A DNA stretch of 32,363 nucleotides from positions 1 to 32,363 of the forward strand of contig JANQEY010000227.1 in NCBI GenBank assembly GCA_028278125.1, in the 5' to 3' direction. Below, one piece after another: positions 7,968-16,670 of this stretch. Both the position numbers and the translations under genes were made by a program. Below the pieces are notes generated by a model. That model was not told where the DNA came from, searched no databases, and saw only the letters and a program-made list of their open reading frames with translations. The first letter of the stretch is position 1, and each line of letters starts with the position of its first letter. This DNA is from a bacterium (GTDB lineage Bacteria; Electryoneota; Electryoneia; Electryoneales; Electryoneaceae).

Positions 7968-9815
7968 ATGACTCAAACTTCTAATCGTCCAACATATATC
8001 CTCGGTATATCAGCTTTTTACCACGATTCCGCAGCTTGTATTATTAGAGACGGATTTATAGTCGCAGCAGCACAGGAAGAGAGGTTTACAAGAAAAAAGC
8101 ATGACCACCGTTTTCCCAAAGCCGCGATTGAGTACTGCCTCAAAGAAGCCGGTATAGAACCTGGAAGGCTTGACCATGTAACTTTTTATGACAAGCCCTG
8201 GATCAAGTTCGAACGGCTGCTTGAAACCTACCTTGCATTCTCGCCGGCAGGAATCAGGTCATTCCTGATGTCCATGCCAATCTGGTTAAAGGAAAAACTC
8301 TGGATGGGTGACCTGATCAAAAAGGAACTCCAGGGATACGAAGGTGAGATTCTCTACCCGGAACATCACCAGTCACATGCGGCCAGCGCTTTTTTACCAA
8401 GTCCGTTCGATCGTGCCGCGATTATCACAATGGATGGAGTGGGTGAATGGGCGACAGCGTCCTGGGGGACAGGTTCTGCAAACAGGATTAATCTTGAATA
8501 TGAATTAAGATTCCCACACAGTCTTGGACTACTCTATACGGCTTTTACCTACTATACGGGATTCAGGGTAAACTCTGGTGAATATAAGGTCATGGGGTTA
8601 GCTCCATACGGTGAGCCGAAATATGTAAATGATATTCTTGATAATATTATGGATTTAAAAGAGGACGGTAGCTTCAGGCTTAATATGAAATATTTCAATT
8701 ATTGTCAGGGCTTGACGATGACCTCCGGAAAATTCCATAAACTTTTTGGAGGACCACCTCGAACACCTGAATCTGAATTAACTCAGAAAGAGATGGACCT
8801 TGCGCGATCTGTGCAGGAAATAACCGAAACCGTTATGCTGCGATGGGCTCAACATGTTAAGAAGGAGACAGGTGAGAAAAACCTTTGCTTAGCAGGTGGG
8901 GTTGCGTTGAATTGTGTCGGGAATGGCAAAATTCTTCGTGAAAATATCTTCGAAAACATCTGGATCCAGCCTGCTGCCGGTGATGCGGGAGGCGCTTTGG
9001 GAGCTGCCCTGTTTACCTGGTATCATCACCTGGATAGTCGACGAAAATTGGATGAAAATGGCCGTGATCTGCAGCAGGGATCATACCTTGGTCCTTCATG
9101 GACAATGGATGAAATCGAGGACTGGTTGAAAGAACAGGGCTATTTGTACGAGAGAATGTCGGATGATGAGATAATGGATAAAACAGTGGAATTGCTAGCA
9201 TCCGAAAAAGTTGTCGGCTGGTTCAACGGTAGGATGGAGTTCGGGCCGCGTGCACTTGGGGGTAGATCGATAATAGGTGATTCCCGTAGTCCGAACATGC
9301 AGAAAACGATGAACCTGAAGATTAAATTCCGGGAATCATTCAGACCTTTTGCACCCAGTTGCCTGGTTGAGGATGTAAATGAATTTTTCGAGCTGGATCG
9401 TGAAAGCCCATATATGCTGCTTGTTTCTCCTGTCCAGGAGAAAAGACGGAAAACGATGACAGAAGACCAGAAGAGCTTCTTTGGAATTGATAAACTGAAC
9501 GTGTTAAGATCGGATATCCCGGGAATTACCCACGTTGACTATTCTGCCCGTGTGCAGACTGTAGATAAACGTGACAACCCGCGTTACCATAAACTTATCG
9601 CCAAGTTCAAGGAAAAGACCGGATACGGGGTAATTATCAACACTTCTTTTAATGTCAGGGGTGAGCCTATTGTCTGCACTCCACAGGATGCCTATTTATG
9701 TTTTATGAGAACAGAGATGGATGTGCTTGTTTTGGAGAACCTGATCCTCTACAAGGAAGACCAACCGGAACTGAAGGAAGAGAAAGACTGGAGGAATATC
9801 TACGACCTTGATTGA
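7968..9815 (+). CDS. O-carbamoyltransferase (NodU/CmcH/TobZ/SxtI family)
   Basis: The product has 615 residues, the usual length for this family. These enzymes transfer a carbamoyl group from carbamoyl phosphate, through a carbamoyl-adenylate made with ATP, to a hydroxyl of a sugar or natural product. An N-terminal actin/HSP70/Kae1-like domain starts GISAFYHDSAAC (13-24) and contains the metal-binding HHQSH (133-137), the D in TMDGVGEW (154-161) and LAGGVALNCVGNG (308-320). The C-terminal YrdC-like carbamoyl-adenylate domain contains GRMEFGPRALGGRSI (421-435) and INTSFNVRGEP near the end. All key motifs are intact. It follows SxtJ-like and DUF5989 genes, and the downstream nuclease/phosphatase-fold gene overlaps it by 8 bp. 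The acceptor is not evident; a surface glycan is plausible given the neighbouring polysaccharide locus. Confidence 0.93.
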   Translation: MTQTSNRPTYILGISAFYHDSAACIIRDGFIVAAAQEERFTRKKHDHRFPKAAIEYCLKEAGIEPGRLDHVTFYDKPWIKFERLLETYLAFSPAGIRSFLMSMPIWLKEKLWMGDLIKKELQGYEGEILYPEHHQSHAASAFLPSPFDRAAIITMDGVGEWATASWGTGSANRINLEYELRFPHSLGLLYTAFTYYTGFRVNSGEYKVMGLAPYGEPKYVNDILDNIMDLKEDGSFRLNMKYFNYCQGLTMTSGKFHKLFGGPPRTPESELTQKEMDLARSVQEITETVMLRWAQHVKKETGEKNLCLAGGVALNCVGNGKILRENIFENIWIQPAAGDAGGALGAALFTWYHHLDSRRKLDENGRDLQQGSYLGPSWTMDEIEDWLKEQGYLYERMSDDEIMDKTVELLASEKVVGWFNGRMEFGPRALGGRSIIGDSRSPNMQKTMNLKIKFRESFRPFAPSCLVEDVNEFFELDRESPYMLLVSPVQEKRRKTMTEDQKSFFGIDKLNVLRSDIPGITHVDYSARVQTVDKRDNPRYHKLIAKFKEKTGYGVIINTSFNVRGEPIVCTPQDAYLCFMRTEMDVLVLENLILYKEDQPELKEEKDWRNIYDLD

Positions 9816-10839
9816 TTTATCACCACATAATGATCATAGGCCACCAAGCCAGGAAATCTCAATAAAGATTCTCTCCGGTTTAACAATTTTAGTTCTCCTG
9901 GCAACCGTAATTGTATATCTACCGGCGTTAGTACCCTTTCCGGCAATCTTTCTTATCCTGGGAAACCAGGTGTTCCGAATAGTAATCTTATTCATTTCAG
10001 TATTTCTCCTCTTACATCATCTTTCAACAGGAACAAAAAAACTGGTATTTGCATCTGTCGTCATCCTTGCTCTAGTTTCATTTGAACTCATGAAAACGAT
10101 CCCCTTTTTATCAGGTAATGGAAAGAGTCAATACAATAAAATCATCCGGGTAGAGTCGTTCAATATTGCTGGAGCGCCGACATCCCACACAACGGTTGGA
10201 TCGCTCAACAGGGGAAGTGTTGACATTGCCTGCCTCCAGGAAGTCCCTGTCAAGGCCATACCGAAGTTATTGAAGTATGCGGAATCCATCCATAACTATC
10301 CCTATAATTCCTATTGCACCTTGTTTGATGAGGCTGAGTCTGCACTGGTTTTATTCTCCCGATATCCTATCATCCATTCAGAAACATTCGAACTGTCACC
10401 TGGTAACAATTCCGATTATTCAAGGCAATGTTTAAAAACTGTTATCCAGGTGGATTCAGACACGGTTCATGTTTTCGGGGTCCACCTGGAGCCCCTCAAA
10501 GTTGAAGGTGAAGATATCTCCGCAAATGTCCGCTGGAAAAGAAGAGCAGCACAGGCAAAGTTACTCGCCAAAACGGTTAAAAAATTAGAGGGCAAGGTAA
10601 TTCTAATGGGTGATTTTAATGCAACACCGACTGAGCCAATAATGAAACCTGTTTTCAAGAGTCTGGACGATTCATGGATGAAGGGGGGAAGAGGGCTGGG
10701 AGGTACCTGGGTATATGACATGCCTCTATTCAGGATAGACTATATATTTCATAAGGGATTTACCGGGATAAAAATCGCGTCAGCACTTAAATCAACGGTG
10801 AGTGATCACAGGGCTTACAGGGTAGATCTAATACCCTAG
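9808..10839 (+). CDS. Membrane-anchored endonuclease/exonuclease/phosphatase family protein
   Basis: The TTG start at 9808 overlaps the carbamoyltransferase stop by 8 bp. GGAGG lies at 9790-9794 inside the upstream gene, pointing to translational coupling, although the spacing is long. The 343-residue protein has about three N-terminal hydrophobic segments (residues 20-95) and then an EEP domain with all catalytic-type residues: FNIAG (N119), CLQEVP (E145), GVHLEP (H226), MGDFNATP (D269, N271), RIDYIF (D311) and SDHRAY (D333, H334). Family members are Mg-dependent phosphodiesterases acting on nucleic acids, inositol phosphates or phospholipids. The periplasm-facing anchored form makes a lipid- or phosphodiester-linked substrate more likely than DNA; that is inference. 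It ends the plus-strand unit, 8 bp from a convergent gene. Confidence 0.85.
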   Translation: MIDLSPHNDHRPPSQEISIKILSGLTILVLLATVIVYLPALVPFPAIFLILGNQVFRIVILFISVFLLLHHLSTGTKKLVFASVVILALVSFELMKTIPFLSGNGKSQYNKIIRVESFNIAGAPTSHTTVGSLNRGSVDIACLQEVPVKAIPKLLKYAESIHNYPYNSYCTLFDEAESALVLFSRYPIIHSETFELSPGNNSDYSRQCLKTVIQVDSDTVHVFGVHLEPLKVEGEDISANVRWKRRAAQAKLLAKTVKKLEGKVILMGDFNATPTEPIMKPVFKSLDDSWMKGGRGLGGTWVYDMPLFRIDYIFHKGFTGIKIASALKSTVSDHRAYRVDLIP

Positions 10840-10847
10840 ATCGTTTT
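10819..10847 (+). terminator. Possible terminator at the convergent gene junction
   Basis: AGGGTA (10819-10824) pairs with TACCCT (10832-10837) around a 7-nt loop. TTTT at 10844-10847 follows, after a 6-nt gap. The hairpin overlaps the last codons of the EEP gene. The stem is short and the T-run is both short and displaced, so this is a weak candidate. Confidence 0.35.
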
Positions 10848-11786
10848 CTAACTATGACCAAACCTGATTTTATGAAGCAGCCATTTCCTCTCAAGCTTGT
10901 TCCTGTCACGATCTGTAAGTGTGTATTCCCCTCTCTGTTCAATAATGTAATCCAGCAAGGTTGAAACAGGTACAAACCAGCCGTTTAATTTACTCAAACG
11001 TTTCATCAGTTCCTTAAAGCGAGGATTTAATTTCCCATCGGTGTAAAAACCGCAGGCAAGATGTGTATACATGATACATGCCCCGCCCTCACCGACAAGC
11101 CTGTCCTGATTTTTCTCAATAATCGTATCACAAAATGATTCAACTTTTGCACCTTCAGACGATGCAAACCAGTTATTAACATATGGACGTTTCTTATCAA
11201 AATATGGCATATACGGACAAGCATTCAGGGTGTTAATATCATCGAAAACAAAGTTTCGAACATATTTAATTTGCTCTCTACAGATGTCTCCCCAGAACAG
11301 GAAACTGTCCTCAACATGCCCCTTAAATGCGTTTTTATTCTTGTTCATCGTAAGAATGTTATAAATCAACCTGTTAAGGCCGGTGAGTCTTGCGTCTCCC
11401 CAGTAAACTCCCTCATCGCATCCGCTATGATTCGCGTGGCTTGAAGGAAAATCACTGAACAATTCTTTGAAACGATCTATGCCCCTGATCGTGTCATGAC
11501 GGGTGGAAGTATGGTAGGTGGCATTATGGAGGGCAATCTCAAAACCATTATCTCTTAATCGGTTTATCCAGTTGAGATAATCGGTGTCTTCGCATGTTGA
11601 TCCGCCAATCCTGGGAGTTTCAGTTCCTTTTATCGGCCAGATAGATTTTGTGGTTCTAAACCCATAATCGGAAAGAAATTTGTATACCGGGACGGTGTTA
11701 TCGAGTGTACTGTAGTCGGTATCATCGAAGATAGTGAAGGCAAAGGACTTTCCATCAGGCCAGGTAATATTGTTAAGTAATGGCAT
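10848..11786 (-). CDS. NodB-like polysaccharide deacetylase family protein
   Basis: The start is taken as ATG 11786; an in-frame GTG lies 9 bp upstream, and neither has a clear Shine-Dalgarno. The 312-residue protein shows the beginning of a NodB (CE4) fold: FAFTIFDDTD (Asp21-Asp22 at the metal/catalytic position), then a conserved-looking KSIWP strand, and GFEIALHNATYH with His87 and His92. The canonical second motif is HSxxH, so the HNATYH spacing is one residue longer. There is no signal peptide, so it probably acts in the cytoplasm on a nucleotide- or lipid-linked sugar, or is a divergent member with another role. It is the last gene of the leftward polysaccharide locus, 65 bp after the GT4 gene. 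The fold is fairly clear; the activity is uncertain. Confidence 0.65.
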   Translation of the reverse strand: MPLLNNITWPDGKSFAFTIFDDTDYSTLDNTVPVYKFLSDYGFRTTKSIWPIKGTETPRIGGSTCEDTDYLNWINRLRDNGFEIALHNATYHTSTRHDTIRGIDRFKELFSDFPSSHANHSGCDEGVYWGDARLTGLNRLIYNILTMNKNKNAFKGHVEDSFLFWGDICREQIKYVRNFVFDDINTLNACPYMPYFDKKRPYVNNWFASSEGAKVESFCDTIIEKNQDRLVGEGGACIMYTHLACGFYTDGKLNPRFKELMKRLSKLNGWFVPVSTLLDYIIEQRGEYTLTDRDRNKLERKWLLHKIRFGHS

Positions 11787-11851
11787 GCTATTCACGACAT
11801 TTCGAAATTCTGAGGATAGTAATCATGTGATTAATTTTTGGGGTAAAATTT

Positions 11852-13084
11852 CTATTTTATCCTTCTGGAGTTTTTCAGAAGTTCTGCCAGTTCAACGCCA
11901 TTATTTTTATTGTCCGCAATTTCCTCAATCTGTTTTCTACCTGCCAAAGCGTACTTTTCCTGAATTTCAGGATTAGTGATGACCTGTTTAATAGTATCAG
12001 CAAGAGAATTTATACTTTTTTTCTCGAATAATATGCCATATTTACCGTGTCCCAGTAACTCGGGAATGGCGGCGATACCAGTTCCAGCGACCGGGGTGCC
12101 GAGGGCCATTGCTTCCTTGAGAACGGTTGGCATGGCATCACCGATAACAGGGCAGGGGAGCACAAGCAATGTTGCCTGAGACATGATTTTTTTCACTTCG
12201 TTGAATGGTTTAACTCCATGAAATTTCACATAATCGGTAATCCCGAGTTGCCGTGCAAGGTTTTTAAGATTGATTTCTTCAGGTCCGTCACCTACCAGTT
12301 CTGTACAAACATCAATTCCCTGTTCTCGCAATTTTTTTATCGCGTTTAAGAGGTAATCGAAGCCTTTCGTCTCTACTAATCTTCCTACAGCGAGGACCAT
12401 GTTCTTTTGACGATTATCCCTGGAAAACGGAAATTCTTCGAGATCAAGCCCAAGGATGTGGATGTGAATTTTGTTTTCAATCTGCTTATATGTATCGGGG
12501 TATTTCTTATGTATAAATTGACGATTGAAATCGCAAACTAGGATCAGGTTATCGGCGTACAACATCTTCTGGGGTAAATATATTGCATGACGGTAAAGAT
12601 CCTGCCTCGCATGCAGATATGTTGAGAAAGGAGAACCTTCGTTCGCCAAAGCGTGAAATATCATTGCGGTAGATGCCGGGAAATTACCCCAGTAAGCCAA
12701 TACATGATCATATTTCGTTTTTATAACGGCAGCAAAAGCGAAGCCCTGTATAATTGAATAAATTGTCTTGAAGAATGGTGCGAGACCATATCTGAGAGAT
12801 GATGTGGTCATGTTAAAAAGTTCTGGAAAGAGTTTAAATCCCTTGATGTAGTTAAACTTAAATATTGCTTTTATGATTTTTAATGGAGGCAGGTAATAAA
12901 CTTTATCACGTGGAAATGTTTTCGCATCCAGATCATCATCTACATATTTCCACAAAGATTCCAGAACCGGCCTGAGAGAAAAAACCTCAACTTCAAATCC
13001 ATTGTCTATTAAGGATTTTATATCTCTGACAAAAAACGTGCTCAATTTGCCCGGAAACTGGCTTGTGAAAACTGCAATCTTCAT
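11852..13084 (-). CDS. GT4-family glycosyltransferase
   Basis: A 410-residue GT-B fold glycosyltransferase. The N-terminal domain starts MKIAVFTSQFPGKLSTFFVR, which resembles the acceptor-domain loop of group 1 (GT4) enzymes. The C-terminal nucleotide-binding domain has VGRLVETKGFDYL (233-245), ELVGDGPE, and DAMPTVLKEAMALGTPV (316-332). In this last motif the first Glu of the E-x7-E motif is Asp316 and the second is Glu324, a common variant. GT4 enzymes are retaining transferases using NDP-sugars. It sits between another GT4 gene and the deacetylase in the leftward operon and probably adds one residue of the repeat unit. Donor and linkage cannot be told from sequence. Confidence 0.88.
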   Translation of the reverse strand: MKIAVFTSQFPGKLSTFFVRDIKSLIDNGFEVEVFSLRPVLESLWKYVDDDLDAKTFPRDKVYYLPPLKIIKAIFKFNYIKGFKLFPELFNMTTSSLRYGLAPFFKTIYSIIQGFAFAAVIKTKYDHVLAYWGNFPASTAMIFHALANEGSPFSTYLHARQDLYRHAIYLPQKMLYADNLILVCDFNRQFIHKKYPDTYKQIENKIHIHILGLDLEEFPFSRDNRQKNMVLAVGRLVETKGFDYLLNAIKKLREQGIDVCTELVGDGPEEINLKNLARQLGITDYVKFHGVKPFNEVKKIMSQATLLVLPCPVIGDAMPTVLKEAMALGTPVAGTGIAAIPELLGHGKYGILFEKKSINSLADTIKQVITNPEIQEKYALAGRKQIEEIADNKNNGVELAELLKNSRRIK

Positions 13085-13134
13085 CGTTTTCCTAAAATTT
13101 CCCGCGTGCAGACCTGTACTAAAACTTTCGGCAT

Positions 13135-14226
13135 TTAACCCAATATTCTTTGATAGATTTCTAACAATTTATCCTGAACACTAACCAGGGAGTGATTGTT
13201 TTCAACATATTTACGTGCGTTTTTACCAATCTTCTGTCGAGCCTGAGAATTATTCATCAATTCTATAACTCGAGTAAGCAATAGACTTTCATCATCCGGT
13301 TGCACGATATAACCGCATTCATCATTGACCAGGTGTTTGACTCCACCGGCATCGGTCACAACCACAGGTAATCCATGCGCCATTGCTTCGATTACAGTAT
13401 TTGGTGTTCCCTCAACATCTGATGTTGATATAAAAATGTCCGAGGAACTATAGATACTTGAAACATCCTTTACTTCACCGGTAAAATGGAGTATATCTTC
13501 CCCAAGATTCATTTCCGCGGCTTGTTGTTTAACCTGGTCACTCAGCTCACCCCACCCGGCAATTACTGCTTTAAAACCGTTAAAGCCCTTCTCACGAAGG
13601 GAAACAATCAATCTCAAAAAACGGTCAAGTCGTTTAACTGCTGACACACGTCCAAGGAAAAGTAACTGCAATTGTTTATTATTTTCGCCGTAATCTTTTA
13701 ATGTGAATGTTTCGAGATCTACTGCATTTTGCAAATAAAATATCTTTGATGGATCTATTCCCTTATTGAGTAACAAATTTCTGGATGATTGCGAGTTCGC
13801 GATCAGGAAATGTGGCAATTTTAAGCAGGTCCAGCCAAATGGTGTTGTCTGCATTTCATAGTAGACATTGCTTCTTATTGATCCAATTCCCTTAGTACCA
13901 CATAACCTGCTGGCGAGCCCGGTATAAAAACTCGTGAAAAAATGTACCGCCTGGAAAATGTGCGGTGGATTTTTCCTGAGATGGGAGACAATTCTTCTTA
14001 AACGGGCAATTCTGCTCCTTTTTTGTCCAACCCAGTCAACAGGTATTCCCATCTCCCTGATTGTCTGTTCGTGAGGTTCGTTTTTTGTAAGGGAAAGAAC
14101 GTGTAAATCCACACCTGCTTCTTTTAATACTCGCAGCATGTAGGTTAATTGACGTTCGGCACCTCCCCTTTGGAGAAGCCCTGCCAGAAAAGTGATTTTC
14201 AGCTTTTCAGGTTCAAATTTGTTCAT
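13135..14226 (-). CDS. GT4-family glycosyltransferase
   Basis: A 363-residue retaining glycosyltransferase with the hallmark GGAERQL (21-27) near the N-terminus. The C-terminal donor site includes FLGRVSAVKRLDRFL (190-204), VIAGWGEL and the complete E-x7-E motif (Glu272 to Glu280) in VEGTPNTVIEAMAHGLPVVV, followed by DAGGVKHLV. It probably acts at the inner face of the cytoplasmic membrane on the undecaprenyl-linked repeat unit. The gene is 134 bp downstream of the ligase/polymerase gene, the largest gap inside this part of the operon, and an imperfect hairpin lies just ahead of its start codon. Donor sugar unknown. Confidence 0.9.
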   Translation of the reverse strand: MNKFEPEKLKITFLAGLLQRGGAERQLTYMLRVLKEAGVDLHVLSLTKNEPHEQTIREMGIPVDWVGQKRSRIARLRRIVSHLRKNPPHIFQAVHFFTSFYTGLASRLCGTKGIGSIRSNVYYEMQTTPFGWTCLKLPHFLIANSQSSRNLLLNKGIDPSKIFYLQNAVDLETFTLKDYGENNKQLQLLFLGRVSAVKRLDRFLRLIVSLREKGFNGFKAVIAGWGELSDQVKQQAAEMNLGEDILHFTGEVKDVSSIYSSSDIFISTSDVEGTPNTVIEAMAHGLPVVVTDAGGVKHLVNDECGYIVQPDDESLLLTRVIELMNNSQARQKIGKNARKYVENNHSLVSVQDKLLEIYQRILG

Positions 14227-14239
14227 AGAGAAATATCGC

Positions 14240-14265
14240 CTGTCTGGGGAATACCTGCCAGGCAG
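14240..14265. repeat. Imperfect inverted repeat ahead of a GT4 start codon
   Basis: CTGTCTGG (14240-14247) and CCAGGCAG (14258-14265) can form an 8-bp stem with one G-U pair (an A-C mismatch in the leftward transcript) around a 10-nt loop. It ends about 14 bp upstream of the minus-strand start at 14226, so it would lie in the leader next to the ribosome binding region. It may be a small extragenic palindrome or an RNA structure; only one copy was seen. Confidence 0.35.
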
Positions 14266-14360
14266 AATAAGTTAATTATTGGACAAATGAATTCAATATG
14301 TTTTAAACTCATTAAAATATGATTTAAGAATCCGGAACAGGCACAAAGAATAATTATGAT

Positions 14361-15770
14361 TTAAAGAGCTGTCACGCTGTTTTTAACATCAGCAACTCTA
14401 TTATTCTCACGATGTTGTTTTAACTTTTTGACAGTAGTCTCGTGACGCTTTTGGATCAGATCATAAGCGATCAATAGTCCCCAAGCAACCGAATAGTGTT
14501 TCGAATAAATTCCCTGGCTGACTACGGTAAATATAGATAAACTGACAATAATTGCCCTGATTGCCGTGGATGCAACATCATCCATTTTTAATCGCTTGTA
14601 AACCGCTATAACGTTAAGCCAGACAATTATATAGAATAATAAGCCCAGAATACCCCAATTTATCCATGTCTGTAGAATTGTGCTGTGAGCTACCAGTGTT
14701 GTTCCTGCATGTGAAACGAAGCCATGAGTAGCCCCCCAGATATGAAGGAAGTTACCACAGCCAATGCCCCACATCGCATATTCTTTAAAATTATATAATG
14801 CTGACTGATAAACTTTACCCCTGGCATCCCTGGTTCCCTGGTCTTCGAAGACAACTGAAAAATCAAGTCGTGAGTACACGGAAGAGGGAACAACATAGTA
14901 TAGAGTAACCAACAATATCACAATTGTGAAAAATTTTGGAAGTATACTTTTGATTTTTATGACATTATATGTGAGAATCAGGAATGTTGCGGTAATCAGG
15001 AGGTTCATGATCGCGCCGCGGGACATTGTAGAAAAACACGCGACTGTAAAAATACTGGCAAGTATCCAGTTTATATATTTCTTTGGCACAGAAGTGTAGG
15101 TTAGACCGTATGTTATTGCTATTATTGCTGATTGAGCAAGCATAAATCCCATGTTGTTCAGATTCATCCTTATAACTTCAGCAGCACCAATCTCACTTCT
15201 TACCGCCGATCCCTCTGAAAATGAGGATGCAGACGAGATAGCAAGAATATTGTATGAAATGCTTATAAAATAAACAGATATCCACAACCCTTTAATGATA
15301 TAGGCGAAAATAACTACTTTAATAGCTTTATAATCGATTGTTAATGAAGCTATAACCACGGTTCCCATGATCATCAAAAACATACTCGTGATGTATGAAA
15401 AAGAAGCAAAATCATGAAAGGATTCGATGATCGATACAAAGATTAGAAAAAAGAAATATGATGCACAAATCGGGTGTTTGAGAGCTTCGACAAAGCGACC
15501 GGATTTGATGGTAAGTACATACAAACCAAGAGCTAGAAACAGATAAAAAGCTATACTTTTACCCCCAATAGCGGGGAAATGGTTTTCCAGTGGAAGGGCA
15601 ATTATCAGGACAAGTAACATGAACCGCTCAAGACGGTTACTGCGCGGTTCATATAGGAGGGCTTCTTTATTTAACGCCGCATCTTCAGAACCATTACTCG
15701 ACTTTCTTATTGGTCTGGAAACCGGTGATAGTTTTCTTGGTATGCTCAGCAAAAGTAATATGCCTTTCAA
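14361..15770 (-). CDS. O-antigen ligase / polymerase (Wzy_C, WaaL-like) membrane protein
   Basis: A 469-residue polytopic membrane protein with roughly ten or more hydrophobic segments. The Wzy_C/O-antigen ligase domain is recognisable from STMSRGA (248-254), a large periplasmic loop with ARGKVY, GIGCGNF (335-341) and the conserved-type AHSTILQTW (361-369) followed by GILGLL. The frame opens with TTG 15770 and a hydrophilic stretch of about 50 residues; a start at ATG 15620, just before the first membrane helix, is also possible. In a Wzx/Wzy locus this gene would polymerise the flipped repeat units or ligate the chain to its acceptor. Sequence alone does not separate the two roles. No other polymerase candidate is in the locus, so Wzy is the more economical reading. 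Confidence 0.82.
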   Translation of the reverse strand: MKGILLLLSIPRKLSPVSRPIRKSSNGSEDAALNKEALLYEPRSNRLERFMLLVLIIALPLENHFPAIGGKSIAFYLFLALGLYVLTIKSGRFVEALKHPICASYFFFLIFVSIIESFHDFASFSYITSMFLMIMGTVVIASLTIDYKAIKVVIFAYIIKGLWISVYFISISYNILAISSASSFSEGSAVRSEIGAAEVIRMNLNNMGFMLAQSAIIAITYGLTYTSVPKKYINWILASIFTVACFSTMSRGAIMNLLITATFLILTYNVIKIKSILPKFFTIVILLVTLYYVVPSSVYSRLDFSVVFEDQGTRDARGKVYQSALYNFKEYAMWGIGCGNFLHIWGATHGFVSHAGTTLVAHSTILQTWINWGILGLLFYIIVWLNVIAVYKRLKMDDVASTAIRAIIVSLSIFTVVSQGIYSKHYSVAWGLLIAYDLIQKRHETTVKKLKQHRENNRVADVKNSVTAL

Positions 15771-15781
15771 AATTCAGAACA

Positions 15782-16513
15782 TTAATGTTTTGGACAGGCA
15801 GCATGTATCCAAAATACAAAACAATTATTAAATTTAGCCCTGTTTCTTTGAATCTCCCACTTGACAAAAGGTTTTACAGGGACTATGGGAGCAATTAAAT
15901 AAAATGGTTTTATATCAACTTCGCTAAAATAACGATTGAAAATATCTAACACTACTGGTTTAGAAAGAATATTATCCTGGTAACCTTTGTACTTCAGGTT
16001 TTTTACGTTTCGATGTTTCCAGCGATGATAAAATAACCGCATTTTTCTCACGATATCTAAACCATTGCCATTTTCAACAGCCAGTACACTTCCACCCGGT
16101 TTCAGCAGTTCAGTGAACTTTTTGATCCAGTCATCATACTCATCATCTGTTTTTATGCGGAAAAGGACGCTTTTTGTTACAATGATATCATACTTATCAA
16201 CCAGCTCAAAAAAATCACCGGAAAGAAAATGACATCTATCCTCAAAACCTTTAATCCTGGCGTATTCAGAAGCTATACTGATCTTTTTCTTGTCTGCTTC
16301 GATTCCTGTAACGGATGCACCCAGGCTGGCAAGTAATACTGCATTTCGACCATTACCATATCCTATCTCAAGGACTGATTTGTTACTAAAATTCTCCAGT
16401 CCAAATTGAGTAAGGGCATCTTTGATTACCGGTCCCCATAAGTTGACTCGCCATTCAACGAATTCGTTAAAATCATCAGGATCCAATGAAGTTAGAGGAT
16501 TTTCTGGTGGCAT
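15782..16513 (-). CDS. Class I SAM-dependent methyltransferase
   Basis: The start is taken as ATG 16513 (MPPENPLTS); the frame extends to a GTG at 16588, but the extra 25 residues look like translated leader. The product is 243 residues. The Rossmann-like motif I is VLEIGYGNGRNAVLLASLG, followed by an acidic residue after strand 2 in VTGIEADKK, then DIIVTKSVLFR and LLKPGGSVLAVE, the typical post-I, motif II and III regions. It resembles small-molecule and sugar methyltransferases. Placed between Wzi and the ligase/polymerase genes, it probably methylates a sugar of the polysaccharide or caps the chain; the target atom is unknown. The gene ends 11 bp before the ligase frame opens. Confidence 0.82.
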   Translation of the reverse strand: MPPENPLTSLDPDDFNEFVEWRVNLWGPVIKDALTQFGLENFSNKSVLEIGYGNGRNAVLLASLGASVTGIEADKKKISIASEYARIKGFEDRCHFLSGDFFELVDKYDIIVTKSVLFRIKTDDEYDDWIKKFTELLKPGGSVLAVENGNGLDIVRKMRLFYHRWKHRNVKNLKYKGYQDNILSKPVVLDIFNRYFSEVDIKPFYLIAPIVPVKPFVKWEIQRNRAKFNNCFVFWIHAACPKH

Positions 16514-16670
16514 TGTTGTTACCAGGAATATTTCGGAACCGGTTATTAAAATCCTGAGAATATACTTATATGATAAAAGAAGAGCCACACGAATACAGGT
16601 TTAAGAGATGGAAGGATTATTGATTTCATTGCCATCCAGGGTGCCTGATTAGTCACAATTTCCAATCTCT

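Noticed and set aside
7281..9815. Saxitoxin biosynthesis cluster
   Set aside because: Only SxtI/J/K-like accessory genes are present; no polyketide-synthase-like or amidinotransferase core genes. These families are widespread outside toxin clusters.
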